From Jaminaea rosea (Eukaryota; Basidiomycota; Exobasidiomycetes; Microstromatales), in assembly GCF_003144245.1 (NCBI RefSeq), contig NW_020289983.1, positions 248,001-312,000 of the forward strand: a stretch of 64,000 nt of DNA, in the 5' to 3' direction. This document shows positions 10,305 through 19,971 of this stretch, piece by piece (the first letter of the stretch is position 1; each line of letters begins with the position of its first letter). The notes under the pieces were generated by a model, which saw only the letters and a list, made by a program, of their open reading frames with translations, had not been told where the DNA came from and did not search any database. The translations under genes were made by a program, and so were the position numbers.

Positions 10305-11538
10305 GGCTTCTTGCCGTGCCGTTGTCAAAAGGAAATCGATGTAGCTTATCAGTGATTGGCGTGATGGCGTTGTTGTGAGGATGCAGTCGCCGGCTCAAAG
10401 CGCAATGCAGCAGTCCTCGCCGGTCCCGCTGTCGAAGCAGTGCAAGCGCTATGCCTCTCATTCGCCTTCTTGCCTTGCTCTGCGCTCCTCGGCGCATCGG
10501 CGTAAAGGAGCAAATCTTAGCTCGGACGTGTGCCCATGAATAGCAGAGCGACGACGCCCAGTGATCACGGTTCTTCTACATACGCCCCGTCACATCTACT
10601 CTGCGAACCAGAGCTGTCTTCCTCCTAGCCTAGGCGAGCCCGGATGCCCGACCCGTTTTCTTCTTTCCACTCGCGAGCAATTCATGATGGAAGCGCCGTG
10701 ATCCTCCGAAAGCTCATTTTCCTCGTCGTGGATACGAGGAGATTGCGGTGTGCACATTCACTCACTGAAGCACGCACGCACGCATTGATACGGCCAGACT
10801 CCTTCGTACGTGTTGTTCTCTGTTGACGTCGACGGTGACCCGGCGGCAGGCTGGTAGCTGACCTGAGTGATCGATGCAAAGCGGGTGGTGGCTGTATGCT
10901 CCTCCTCTACTCCGACCGACGGCTCTGACGTGAAGGCCAGGCAGGCTACTCTGTCTGTGTGCTCTCCGGCAAGCAATTCTCCCAGTCATCCACTTTCTAC
11001 TCTCAACTCAGCCCCGTCCGCCCGGCAGCCGCTCACTCTCCTGCGAGCAAGACCCGTGAGCCTTTCGTGCGCCCTCGCCCGCTTGCCCGCACCCGCCTGC
11101 CGATCCGCGGCTTCAAGCAACGACGATCGTCGACGAGACGAGACGACGACAATTCCACCACCGGGTTCAGGCACACAGCCGCCTCGGATCTCTGCTTCTC
11201 TTCTCTCCTGCATCCTCATTACCATCACGCTTGTCCTTCTTTGTCTCTTTCTCATCTATTCTCGCTCTAGGCACCATCAACAGCGGCGACGACGCCCCGA
11301 ACGAGCATTTGAAGTTCATTGCTGCTCTAGCCGCCGCCTCCGCCGCCAACATCAACTTGCGGCCAATTGTCAGCGATCCGCGATCGGCTCAGCCCCTTTT
11401 ATTTTCTAGTACTTCGCAACGCAACCTTCTCTCACGGCCTGGCCTGCCAAAGGTCTTCTTTGCTGCCTCACAACACATCCATGCAATAGGCTCATTCGAA
11501 CCGATCGCACTCGCACCTCCTGTCGTCGTCTCAGCAGC
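10305..11538. other. intergenic, no gene supported
   Basis: About 1.2 kb between the SDR stop and the next start. Several overlapping frames of 60-210 codons occur on both strands but are Ser/Arg-rich shadow frames without motifs or conserved splice structure. The last few hundred bases, pyrimidine-rich with (C/T)n runs, look like a promoter and leader for the gene at 11539. Confidence 0.45.
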
Positions 11539-13965
11539 ATGGCGTCGGCGGACGGTGCAGCGAGCAGTAGCGGCTACATGCCTGCCGCGCCCTCGCCTTC
11601 AGCACCACGGCGTCGATCGAGGCGCTCACGAGCGGTCGTCATCGCTCTCATCGCTCTCGCCCTCTCGACAAGCGGCGTGGATGCCACGGATCTGCGGTAC
11701 AATACCCATCGCCCTTCAACGTCGTCTCTCGCTGCGATTCCCTTTTCACCGCGGCGGCGCGACTCCCACTTCCCGCCTCCTGCCCATGCGCTGGGAGGCA
11801 AGAGGCCACCAGCGCAGCCTACAACGGATCCCATCTACTTTTCATCCTCGCACTCTTTGATACCCACGAAGGAGCAAGACAAGGTGGGAAAGGGGTCGAT
11901 AGCCGGCGGCAATAACGGCAATGGTAGTGGCCAGGGGCCGAGCAAGGGCAAAGGCAAAGAGCAGCAACAGATTCCACCGCCAGACGCCTTTCCATACCTG
12001 ACAGACATCGGACTGCGGCACAAAGTTCCGTTCAAGTCGGGCATGCCCCAGGCCGGCAGCTCGTGGAACGATGCCGGGCTGCGGCCTAATGTTGATCCGA
12101 ACATGCCCAGCGAGCGTCGGCCAGAGAGGAAGTCGACGCGAAAGACCGGGGCCGCGAAGAGTAGCGACCATGGAGGCTTCCGCGACGATACGCAAGCGTC
12201 CCCACCCTCCTCTGCCTCAGGTGGCGAGGACGACGAGGCTGGCCACTCACATTCGGATCGCTGGACGCTCAAGGCGGAAGACCCCACACATTCTTCGTCA
12301 AGCGACGCAGAAGCAGTCGCTCTCGCCGAAGAGTGGTCGCAGCAACCATCACCTCCGCCACCGCCAGGCACAGACCCATCCTCCTTAGCTGCCCAACCTG
12401 CCCTACTTCGGCTGAGCAGCCAGCTCCTATCCTCCTCCAAGCAGGTCTGGAAATGGATCGCCTCTGCTTCCAAAAATGATCACGATGGCATAGCGCTCAC
12501 GATGCTCAAGCCAAAAGTGCATCGCCCCTACATCTCACGCCTGCCACTGATCCCAAACGACTCCAAGCGGGACTTGGTCGCCACAATTGTGGGGAGTCTG
12601 GTCCTCTTTACGATTCTGGCCATGCTGTGGAACTCGCGCGTGTCGGAGGAGGAGTTTGTGCGGGTAAAGAGGATAAAAGAGTTCGGAAATGCGAGCAGGA
12701 GCCCTGAGATGTTGGCTACCTTGTTTGAGGGTGGAGAGGGGGAGGAGGACGGGGGCTACAGACGCGGCGAAGGAGCTGCGTCGGTTGCGTACTCGAGCTC
12801 GGCGGCGGGAAGAAGACGGAGGAGGGCTGCGACTGCTGGTGGGGGACGACGAGACCCGGATGGCAGTGGAGATGAGAGCGATAGTGATGCGACGCTTCTA
12901 GCTGGGACAATAGCGCCGAGTAGACGGCCGAAGCCCATGAGCAGATCCAGCGCCGAGGCCATCGCGAAGAGAAATCGAGGCAGCGCAGGTTGGCTGGGAG
13001 GCTGGCTTGGCGGATGGGGTTCATCACAGCAGCAACGACGACGTGCGACTCGCAGCGATGGGGCCATCGCCCTCCCACTTCTTGCACGCAGCAGTAGCGG
13101 TGACGCGAGTGGAAGTAGCTGCGCCTCCACGCCGCGCCCACCTCACTTCATCTTCGAGGATCGCGACTTCGAAACACAAGGCGGAATTGCCTCCGCCTCC
13201 GCTTCTGTCACTCCGACGGGGCGTCGCTGGGGACTTCCGACGCCTTCGTCTTTGCAGTCAGCGCTGGCTGCTGCAGCTTCCGCCGCCTCGGGGGCCGTCC
13301 CGTCTACACCGACGTCGACGCTCCCCTCGACTTCTTCCTCCCTGGCATCGACTCCGAGCACAAATGCAGGCGCTAGCGATTCAGGGTTCCTCGGCAAGAC
13401 GTCCCGCCCTTTTCGCTCCCTGACTCCGCAGCCTCCACAAACGCAACGGCAGCGCGAGCGTGAACGTTCGAGGGAGCGAAGGAAGCAACGCCAACAACAG
13501 AGCGGGAGCGACGAAGCTGCAGCAGCAATGGCGAACCTCAGCGACCTCGAGGATGGCAAAGCGCCCAGCGCAACGGCGCACAGGTGGGGCAATATCATCG
13601 ACGAAGATGGCGTGCCACTGCGCAGTGCCAGTGCGAACTCGCATCGAAGCTGGGCTTCCTCCCTCAGGCCGTGGGGTGCTGTGGCGAGTGGAAGTGGGAG
13701 CACGAGCAGCAGCTTGGATGGGTTACCGTCCTTATCGAGCCTCACGCCGGACGAGCCGCTCAAGAGGCCGGGCTACCGCTGGGCCCCCTCCTCGTCGTCA
13801 ACCAGCGAGATACAGCAGACTGGCGCGACGAGCGGCGCTACTGGCGGAGGCGCACAGCTCGAGTCGGTGATTGCTGTACCTCCCCCCGGCGGCGAGTGGC
13901 AGCATACCAACGGCGATGGAGCAGCATCGGCGGCTCGGTGGAAAGGGAAGGGAAGGGATGTGTGA
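11539..13965 (+). CDS. unknown protein with signal peptide and one membrane span
   Basis: An intronless frame of 808 residues that I do not recognise. After a basic N-terminus (RRRSRRSR) a hydrophobic stretch at about residues 31-48 (AVVIALIALALSTSGVDA) looks like a signal peptide. A second one (LVATIVGSLVLFTILAMLW) near residues 345-363 should be a transmembrane helix. That predicts a type I protein with about 300 lumenal or extracellular residues and about 440 cytosolic ones. Both sides are low-complexity, rich in Ser, Gly, Ala and Pro, with an Arg/Gln-rich patch near residues 635-655. The only patterned lumenal segment is around DAFPYLTDIGLRHKVPFKSG (about residues 149-168). No enzymatic motif is visible; the coding call rests on length and the signal/TM layout. 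Confidence 0.7.
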   Translation: MASADGAASSSGYMPAAPSPSAPRRRSRRSRAVVIALIALALSTSGVDATDLRYNTHRPSTSSLAAIPFSPRRRDSHFPPPAHALGGKRPPAQPTTDPIYFSSSHSLIPTKEQDKVGKGSIAGGNNGNGSGQGPSKGKGKEQQQIPPPDAFPYLTDIGLRHKVPFKSGMPQAGSSWNDAGLRPNVDPNMPSERRPERKSTRKTGAAKSSDHGGFRDDTQASPPSSASGGEDDEAGHSHSDRWTLKAEDPTHSSSSDAEAVALAEEWSQQPSPPPPPGTDPSSLAAQPALLRLSSQLLSSSKQVWKWIASASKNDHDGIALTMLKPKVHRPYISRLPLIPNDSKRDLVATIVGSLVLFTILAMLWNSRVSEEEFVRVKRIKEFGNASRSPEMLATLFEGGEGEEDGGYRRGEGAASVAYSSSAAGRRRRRAATAGGGRRDPDGSGDESDSDATLLAGTIAPSRRPKPMSRSSAEAIAKRNRGSAGWLGGWLGGWGSSQQQRRRATRSDGAIALPLLARSSSGDASGSSCASTPRPPHFIFEDRDFETQGGIASASASVTPTGRRWGLPTPSSLQSALAAAASAASGAVPSTPTSTLPSTSSSLASTPSTNAGASDSGFLGKTSRPFRSLTPQPPQTQRQRERERSRERRKQRQQQSGSDEAAAAMANLSDLEDGKAPSATAHRWGNIIDEDGVPLRSASANSHRSWASSLRPWGAVASGSGSTSSSLDGLPSLSSLTPDEPLKRPGYRWAPSSSSTSEIQQTGATSGATGGGAQLESVIAVPPPGGEWQHTNGDGAASAARWKGKGRDV

Positions 13966-14257
13966 AAGCGGCAGAGGCCGTTACTCTCACGTCGCTGTAC
14001 ATAGCGCATACTCCACTCTCTTCACCTATCCGCTGTACATAGCTTGTACATAGCCGCCATCTGGCCTTTTCTCTTTGACCTTTCTTGAGGCAGCACCTCT
14101 TCGCAGTAGCAGCAGCTTCTTGTTGATGATATCACCATCTATTTAGCACAGCGCGTTCGAGAGTGGCGAAATCGCTTGTCTCTGGCGGCCGGAAGACCTC
14201 TTGTCAGGGCGTGGCAAAAGTCACTGGAGTGTATTCTGGCGCTCGCTGCACACAGCA
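13966..14257. other. convergent 3' intergenic region
   Basis: 292 bp between two convergent stops. It holds a twice-repeated CTGTACATAGC motif (about 13996-14053) but no gene; it probably contains both 3' ends. Confidence 0.5.
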
Positions 14258-15157
14258 TCAAGATAAGGTGTCCTTCTCCTGACCCTTCGCCTCCCCATCC
14301 TTGTCCTCCAATGAGGCCTCCTTCGTCTTCTGCTCCAACTCCTTGACATCCTCCTGATCCGGCTTTGTGCTTGCCGGCTCAGCCCCGCCGCCTGCTGCCA
14401 TTCTTGTGAGTAGGAATTGGACGACATTTTCGCGGTCATTCATCTGCGACTCTGATGTCGGGCCGCGACCGAAGTTGTTGCGCAGGTCCCAGAGGGACAG
14501 CTCTGGCGGATCATCCTCCTCATCGTCATCCAGCTCGGCATCGCCATTTGTTGGTGCCGTCTTCTTGTCCTCAGAGGAGCCCGTCGCCGCCTCGCTCTTC
14601 TTGTCCTCGTCAGCTTGCTTCGCCGCCTCTTGCCTCCTCTTCCTCTTGCTCTCTGCTCTTCTCTTCATCTCCTCCTCCCTCTGCTTCTCCCTGATCACCT
14701 TTGCTCCCTCTGTGTCTTCCTTCTCCAGGTCCTCTATCCTCTCTACAAGTGCCTTGACGAGTGGCAAGTGACCATTGAGGCCCGCCCAATGCAGTGGCGT
14801 GTTGCCTGATGAGTTCTGGTGCAACAGGAGCGAGAGGGAGGAGAGTGGGGAGAGAAGGTTGAAGGTATCTGCCACACCAACGGCAAACTGGTGTCAGCAC
14901 GTGCGTACAGACTTGAAGAAATCATCATACTCACCCAGATGTCCATTCGCGCAAACATAATGGAACATGCCATTCCCAGACCCGTCTACCACCTGGGCGA
15001 GGACAGCCTGCTTCACCTTGACGGCTCCCTGCGTGGACGGCGGTACCAGCTCGTCGAGGTAAGCGCCGAGGTCCTCGACCTCGCCTGCTCGGGCACAGTA
15101 GAGGAGATCGTCGATTTGCTCGTCATTGAGCTTGACTGGCTGTGTTGACTGTGACAT
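14258..15157 (-). CDS. small ankyrin-repeat protein (YAR1-like)
   Basis: Two exons, 15157-14935 and 14868-14258 (reverse strand), joined in phase 1, encode 277 residues. The join restores the ankyrin unit GMFHYVCANGHLDTFNLL, followed by a second unit, NTPLHWAGLNGHLPLVKALV. After the ankyrin part comes a long charged Lys/Glu coiled segment (about residues 125-160), an acidic patch (DDDEEDDPPELSLWDLRNN) and a disordered tail. Size, two ankyrin units and acidic C-terminal part resemble yeast Yar1, the chaperone of ribosomal protein Rps3; that identity is an inference, since short ankyrin proteins are easily confused. An intron in the same place, within an ankyrin repeat, is supported by GTGAGT and CAG ends. 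Confidence 0.7.
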
Positions 15158-15385
15158 GACTGTATGCTGATGATGGTGAGGACGCGGAAAGGCGAAGCTT
15201 TTGTCGTACGGCACCAAATTTGAGCGGGAGCAGGGCAAGCAAACCCGCGCAAAGCGACTCGACTCGATCTCCAACTCGGAGCTCCAGAGTCGGACTGGCC
15301 GTGGGCAGAGCCAAAGTCCGTGCGTTGCTTTGCTCTCGTTCCCAACCACCACCTTGACGGCCGCCCTCTCACGCCCGTTCCTACC

Positions 15386-16366
15386 ATGACTTCATCCAAC
15401 CCTTCGAGACGGTCCAAAATCACTCAAGCATCAATCCTGCTCCTCGCGTCAATGGCCGGTGCAGATCCACTCACACGTCGCGCCCCAACAGCGAGCGCAG
15501 CAGCGTTGGACTGCGCACAACCCCTCACCTTCGGATCCAATCAATACGACCTTTCCTCTCTCTCTTCTCTCGACCCTGTCATCATATCAGCCAAGTACGA
15601 TACCCCGCCGAGCATCACAACCTATTCCCTCGCTCTCTCCCTGTGCAAACCGCTCCCCTCCGACCAATCCTGTGGCTCAGGCACGCGTGTATGCCAAAGA
15701 GTCTCTTCCAAACTCTCAGCAGGCGGTGACGACGTAGTCAACCAGATCATCCCTTTCTACGGCGACGGGGCAGCATATCGCTATGAGCTGGAAGACGTAT
15801 CGACCGACGGCAAAGAATGGACACTAGAGCTCAAAGGCCCGGAGTACGCGGGAAGACGGCAGAAATTGGAGATACAGATGTCATGTGACCCCTCGGCGTC
15901 AGTGGAAAGCAAACCGACATTCAAGGGGTACGATCTAATGGAAGGCGAGGGGAAGGTGAGCTGGAGGACGAAGATCGCTTGCCCCATGAGCACGAAGGAT
16001 AAGGATGGGGACCCGGCTGGGGATGGGACGAACCCGCTGCAGCCAGCACAAGGGGGATGGGGGTTCTTTAGCTGGTTCTTTTTCCTGTGAGTTGGGCGAT
16101 GCTCACCTGACGAAGCTTTCGATCAAGACTCACTCGACCTGCTTATATGCGCATGCAGCATTATCATGGGTCTCATCATCTACTTCGTACTCGGTACCTA
16201 CCAGAATCACCAGAAGTACGGCGTCTACGAGATCCCGCATCGCGACTTCTGGAGGGAGGCGCCTTACCTTGTTCAGGACGCTGGAAGACATGCGTGGAAG
16301 TCTATCGCTGGTGGGTCGGGTGGAGGAAGCAGTGGCAGGGGAAGCGGAGGATATGAGCCCCTCTGA
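15386..16366 (+). CDS. ATG27: Atg27-type autophagy membrane protein
   Basis: Two exons, 15386-16086 and 16159-16366, joined in phase 2, encode 302 residues. Features match Atg27, a type I membrane protein that cycles between Golgi, endosome, vacuole and phagophore assembly site and helps Atg9 traffic. There is a signal peptide (ASILLLASMAGADP), a cysteine-containing lumenal MRH-like domain (DCAQPL, LSLCKPL, SCGSGTRVCQR, IQMSCDP, IACPMS), a membrane span created by the splice (WFFFLIIMGLIIYFVLG) and the conserved post-TM segment YGVYEIPHRDFWREAPYL. The protein ends in YEPL, a YxxPhi sorting signal at the very C-terminus, as in yeast Atg27. An upstream in-frame ATG at 15320 would put 22 residues before the signal peptide and is disfavoured. 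Confidence 0.87.
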
Positions 16367-16898
16367 GCCCTGAGGTAGCCTGGTGACGCCGGCAGCGCCT
16401 CAAGATGCTTCCTCGGAGCATGGCCTGGCCAGAAGTCGCTGTGCCGGGCCCTTAGCTTCATCGCCAGCACACGACAAGGTAGCGCTGCTGCTCCAGGCGC
16501 GGAGGACCCTTCGCAGCCTTCGGCGACTATCAGCACCTCGAGCGGTACTACTGCACGGAGCCATGGTCAGCGGCTTCGGCACGCGTTGACAGCGTATGTC
16601 TACCTGCGCATTTTGTTGAGGCGGCATCACGCCTCACTGCTTACTGTACAGACTATCAGCGCATGTCGACTTTCTGGAAAAGCTATTTGGCATTGCTACG
16701 GAGCACGTAGAGGTAGCGCGAGAGAGAACGACAGGATACAGCGTAGTTGCAGGCCGAAGGAGAGAGGGATAATGTTATCGTTGCAAATCCACAGAAACGT
16801 AATCCTAGACATAATTATGTGCAAGAAGACGAGGAGGTGGTGTCCGATTTCATGACTGGCTGGCTGACTGATGAACTGTCGTGTGGCCCGCTGACACT
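16367..16898. other. convergent 3' intergenic region
   Basis: About 530 bp between the convergent stops of ATG27 and the aspartic protease. It is less GC-rich than its flanks near 16780-16830 and contains no frame with a recognisable motif. It presumably carries both 3' UTRs. Confidence 0.45.
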
Positions 16899-19014
16899 TT
16901 ACAGGAGCGAGCCTCCAACGACAATAGCGAAGAGCGTGGCCGCTCCAGCCGAGAGGAGGAGTGCACCAGTGTGTGCGGAGCGCGAGGCGCCCGACGCGTT
17001 ACTGCCGCTGAGGGAGTTGGTGCCCGTCGTCAGGGAGGGCTGTGTCGAGGTAACGAAAGCGGTCGATGTCGAGCGGTTCGAGGAGGAAGGTGTGGATGCG
17101 GCGGCGGAAGAGGGGAGGGGAGAAGAGGAAGTTGGCGCAGCGGCGGCAGCAGGGGAGGAAGATGAGGGTGTCAGATTCTATGTTCGAGGGTTAGGAGAAA
17201 GGTGATGGAAAGCGCTTCGTCAGGCGAATGTGCTTTTGCTCGCAGCCACTTGAGCCTGGCACCGTAACGAAGCGGCAGAAAGGAGAGCGAGATGCCCCCC
17301 TCCTCTGCCACAATGTCACACTACACTGACTCTTTCCCATTCCGCACTGTACTCACCGAAGCAGTGGCTACCGCGTTCGCGGCAACCGGGTTGGGAAGGC
17401 CAGATCCACCGACGATGTTGGTCTGAGTAGCCGCAGCCGAGTCGACGGAGAGGGACGGCGGACCGACGCCACCGCCGGTCGATGCGGTGGCCGAGCTAGC
17501 GGGCGATACTTGCTGCCTGTTGGCTGCAGTCCCCGAGGGCACGAGGCCGATGCTGACGGGAGCGTTCTGGGCCTGGCCGTTCTTGAGCTCAGCGAACCCG
17601 ACGCGCGGCGTAGGCTCGTACTCGTAGACGGAGAAGACGTTCTTGAGGAACGAATCACCGACAATCCATTCGGGAGCACCACTGCCCAAATTAGCTCCGA
17701 AGATAGCCCCCAAACAATAGTTTTGACCAGAGCGGTCCTGTGCAACAGTGCCACCGCTGAAGTCTGCCGAGCTGATGCTCCAAGTCTTTCCGCCGAAGGT
17801 GAATGCGACATTCAAGTTCGTGTCGCACGGGTAGGCGTAGTAACCCTGCTCACCACCGACGTTGACGGGCTGAGCGTTGGGAATCTGCGAGTAGAATTGG
17901 TCGGCAATATCCTCCGGAGCACCAATGAGTGTTGTGCCCGTGTCGATAGCGGCGAGCTGGCCGGACGTGCTGATCGTATTGCCATTCAGCTGGACATTGT
18001 CCAGCGGAATTGCCCAGTAGCCTGCTCGTCCGCGCTGGCTATTCGGCAAGTTCGTGTAGGTGATGTCGCCCTGGTACTGATTGCCATCAATCTCGCCCAA
18101 GGTGAAAACGCCGCCCGAACTGAGGGCGTCCTGACTTGCCATCTTGTTGCGCTGCAGCTGGAAAGTGAACGCCTGCGTCTGAAGAGTGCCAGACTTGGCC
18201 AGCACCTCCCAGAAGGGCGTGGCGCCAGAGGTGGCAAGCTGCTCGAAGCCCATTCCCATGATGCCCGACGTGGGGGAGCGAAGCGTACCCGTAGCCAGCT
18301 GGGTGACACCGGCGACCGTGGTGTTGAAGACGGTGTAGCCAGCGAGGGCTACAGTGTCCGCGTAAAGGGTGCCGCGCACAGCGCCTGAGCCGTACTGGAT
18401 TTGGAAAGGCGTCTGAGACTGGACAGAGCTGCTGGAGGCACCAGTGTTGTACAAGGCGACGTCGGCACATTGACTTGATCTGCAGTCAGCGTCGGTCACC
18501 CAGAAGTCACTAGAGCCGGTGTCGAGAATAATGTTGAAGTTTTGCGCGGGCGTACCAACGGCGACCTGAGCAAAGTAGAAGCTACAGCGGGGAGAAGGAT
18601 AGGAATGAGCGTGCTGTTCCACTCCTCCACATCATCAAGGCAATAGTGGCGTACTCACGAGTCTTGACCGTAGTCGACGAGACCGGCGACTTGCCTCTTC
18701 TCGGCGTCGCTGGCCTTCTTCTTCCCGTACTTTTGCTGAACGTAAGCCTTCTGATTGGCGGCGAACTCCTTGACCTTGTCCATGCTGTCGAGAGGCTGAC
18801 GCTTCGAGTGGTTCAGCTCGAGGCGGATCGACTCGCCCTGGTTGCGCTTCGCGAAGACGCCATCGTTCGTGGAACGCTTGACGTTCTGGGACGACGCGGC
18901 AGCGGCTTCATCAGCGGCGAAGCGTTGGTCACCGACCGATTGAGGGAGGACAATCGAGTTGGCGGTCAACGCCGAGAGGGCCGTCAAGCCGGCGACGGCT
19001 GCGAAGTTCCTCAT
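16899..19014 (-). CDS. secreted, GPI-anchored pepsin-family aspartic protease
   Basis: Three exons on the reverse strand, 19014-18659, 18581-17357 and 17177-16899, encode 619 residues. A signal peptide (NFAAVAGLTALSALTANS) leads a propeptide with several dibasic KR sites (NVKR, FAKR, HSKR, AEKR) that suit Kex2-type processing. The A1 peptidase domain begins SFYFAQVAVGTPAQNF, with catalytic Asp in ILDTGSSDFWV (about residue 139) and AAIDTGTTLIG (about 332) and the flap QIQYGSGAVRG. Exon 3 adds a Ser/Thr/Ala-rich stalk and the tail GALLLSAGAATLFAIVVGG, a hydrophobic GPI-attachment signal. This places the enzyme on the cell surface, like yapsins and other GPI proteases. If exon 3 is ignored the frame ends soon after the donor, at 17321, and no anchor is seen. 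The 179-nt last intron is longer than its neighbours. Confidence 0.87.
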
Positions 19015-19971
19015 GTCGGGGCGCGTGAGGATAGATGAATACGATGGATGAAAGAGAGGATGGAAAATGCGAAGGGGTCGCGACAGATGTTTATGTGATG
19101 TGGTAACAAAGAAAGTTGTGACTAGCTCGGATTCCTGGACCGCTGACTGCTCTCTCAGTGGCAATGACGAGCGAGCGAGCAATGGAGGGGCCGTGGGCGG
19201 GCGGCGGGATCGTACGGGCTTCTTGGCCGAGGCTAAAGCAGGAATTCCACGCTCTTGCTGCTTGCTTGTGCTGCATCGTCGGCGTCCTGCAGCGCAGACC
19301 AGCCTGAGAGCTTAGTCGCCCCCGCATTGCAGACCGTCTCTAACGTCATTGGTTTCCGCGGCCGCCGAGCGCTGAGAGAGGAGAAGCGGTCGGCGCGGTC
19401 TTTGAAAATCGTCCTGACAGTCTGCGAAGGGCAGCAAAAATTGGCACAGCCTCGTCGCCGGCGTGGACGCGGTCGGAGGTCGCGCTTGAATTCAAGTCAG
19501 ACAAGCCGGCGACTCAGGAGGTGAGCTTGGCAGGGCACGAACGACATCAGCAGCAAGCACCAGCTTTGCGACGTCTTTGAATGCGCTGCCAATGCTATCG
19601 ATGGGCGTTATTCGACGGTCACTCACACTGGTCGCTCCATTATTCACGTCTGCACCGTCACGCCGCGGTGCCGAGCTCGGCAGGTGCGTTTGGAGATCGA
19701 CGGCTGCCATTGCCGACTGACTGCCGATTCCAATAAAATGAGGCAGGTGGAGGCCGTAGACGCGCTGCATCCGATCACTTCATACGGCAGGGTTCTACGA
19801 GGACCCCTCACGACATCACATTGCTGGATTGAGGAAGAATATCCGCACGCAGCCCTACCGCCGGCTCTTGAGCGGGGTGCAGCACAGATCTGGCATGCTG
19901 CGTGAATGAAAATGGTATCAGTTGTGCTCAACGTGCATCGTCAAAGATCACCGCGTCCCCTCTTCGAAAGA
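19015..19971. other. upstream region of the aspartic protease
   Basis: About 960 bp between the protease start and the stop of APN1, both on the reverse strand. No supported gene. It should hold the protease promoter and the APN1 3' end. Short frames on both strands lack motifs. Confidence 0.5.

Noticed and set aside
10130-10344. SDR reading frame continuing to 10344
   Set aside because: It reads through an intron; the spliced form ending at 10304 restores the conserved SDR C-terminus.
11480-11510. tRNA-like TTCGAACC box
   Set aside because: No matching A box or cloverleaf around it; it lies in the leader region of the next gene.
16747-17205. 152-codon + strand frame rich in Glu/Ala
   Set aside because: It is antisense to the GPI-anchor exon of the aspartic protease, whose stalk and anchor read convincingly on the other strand.
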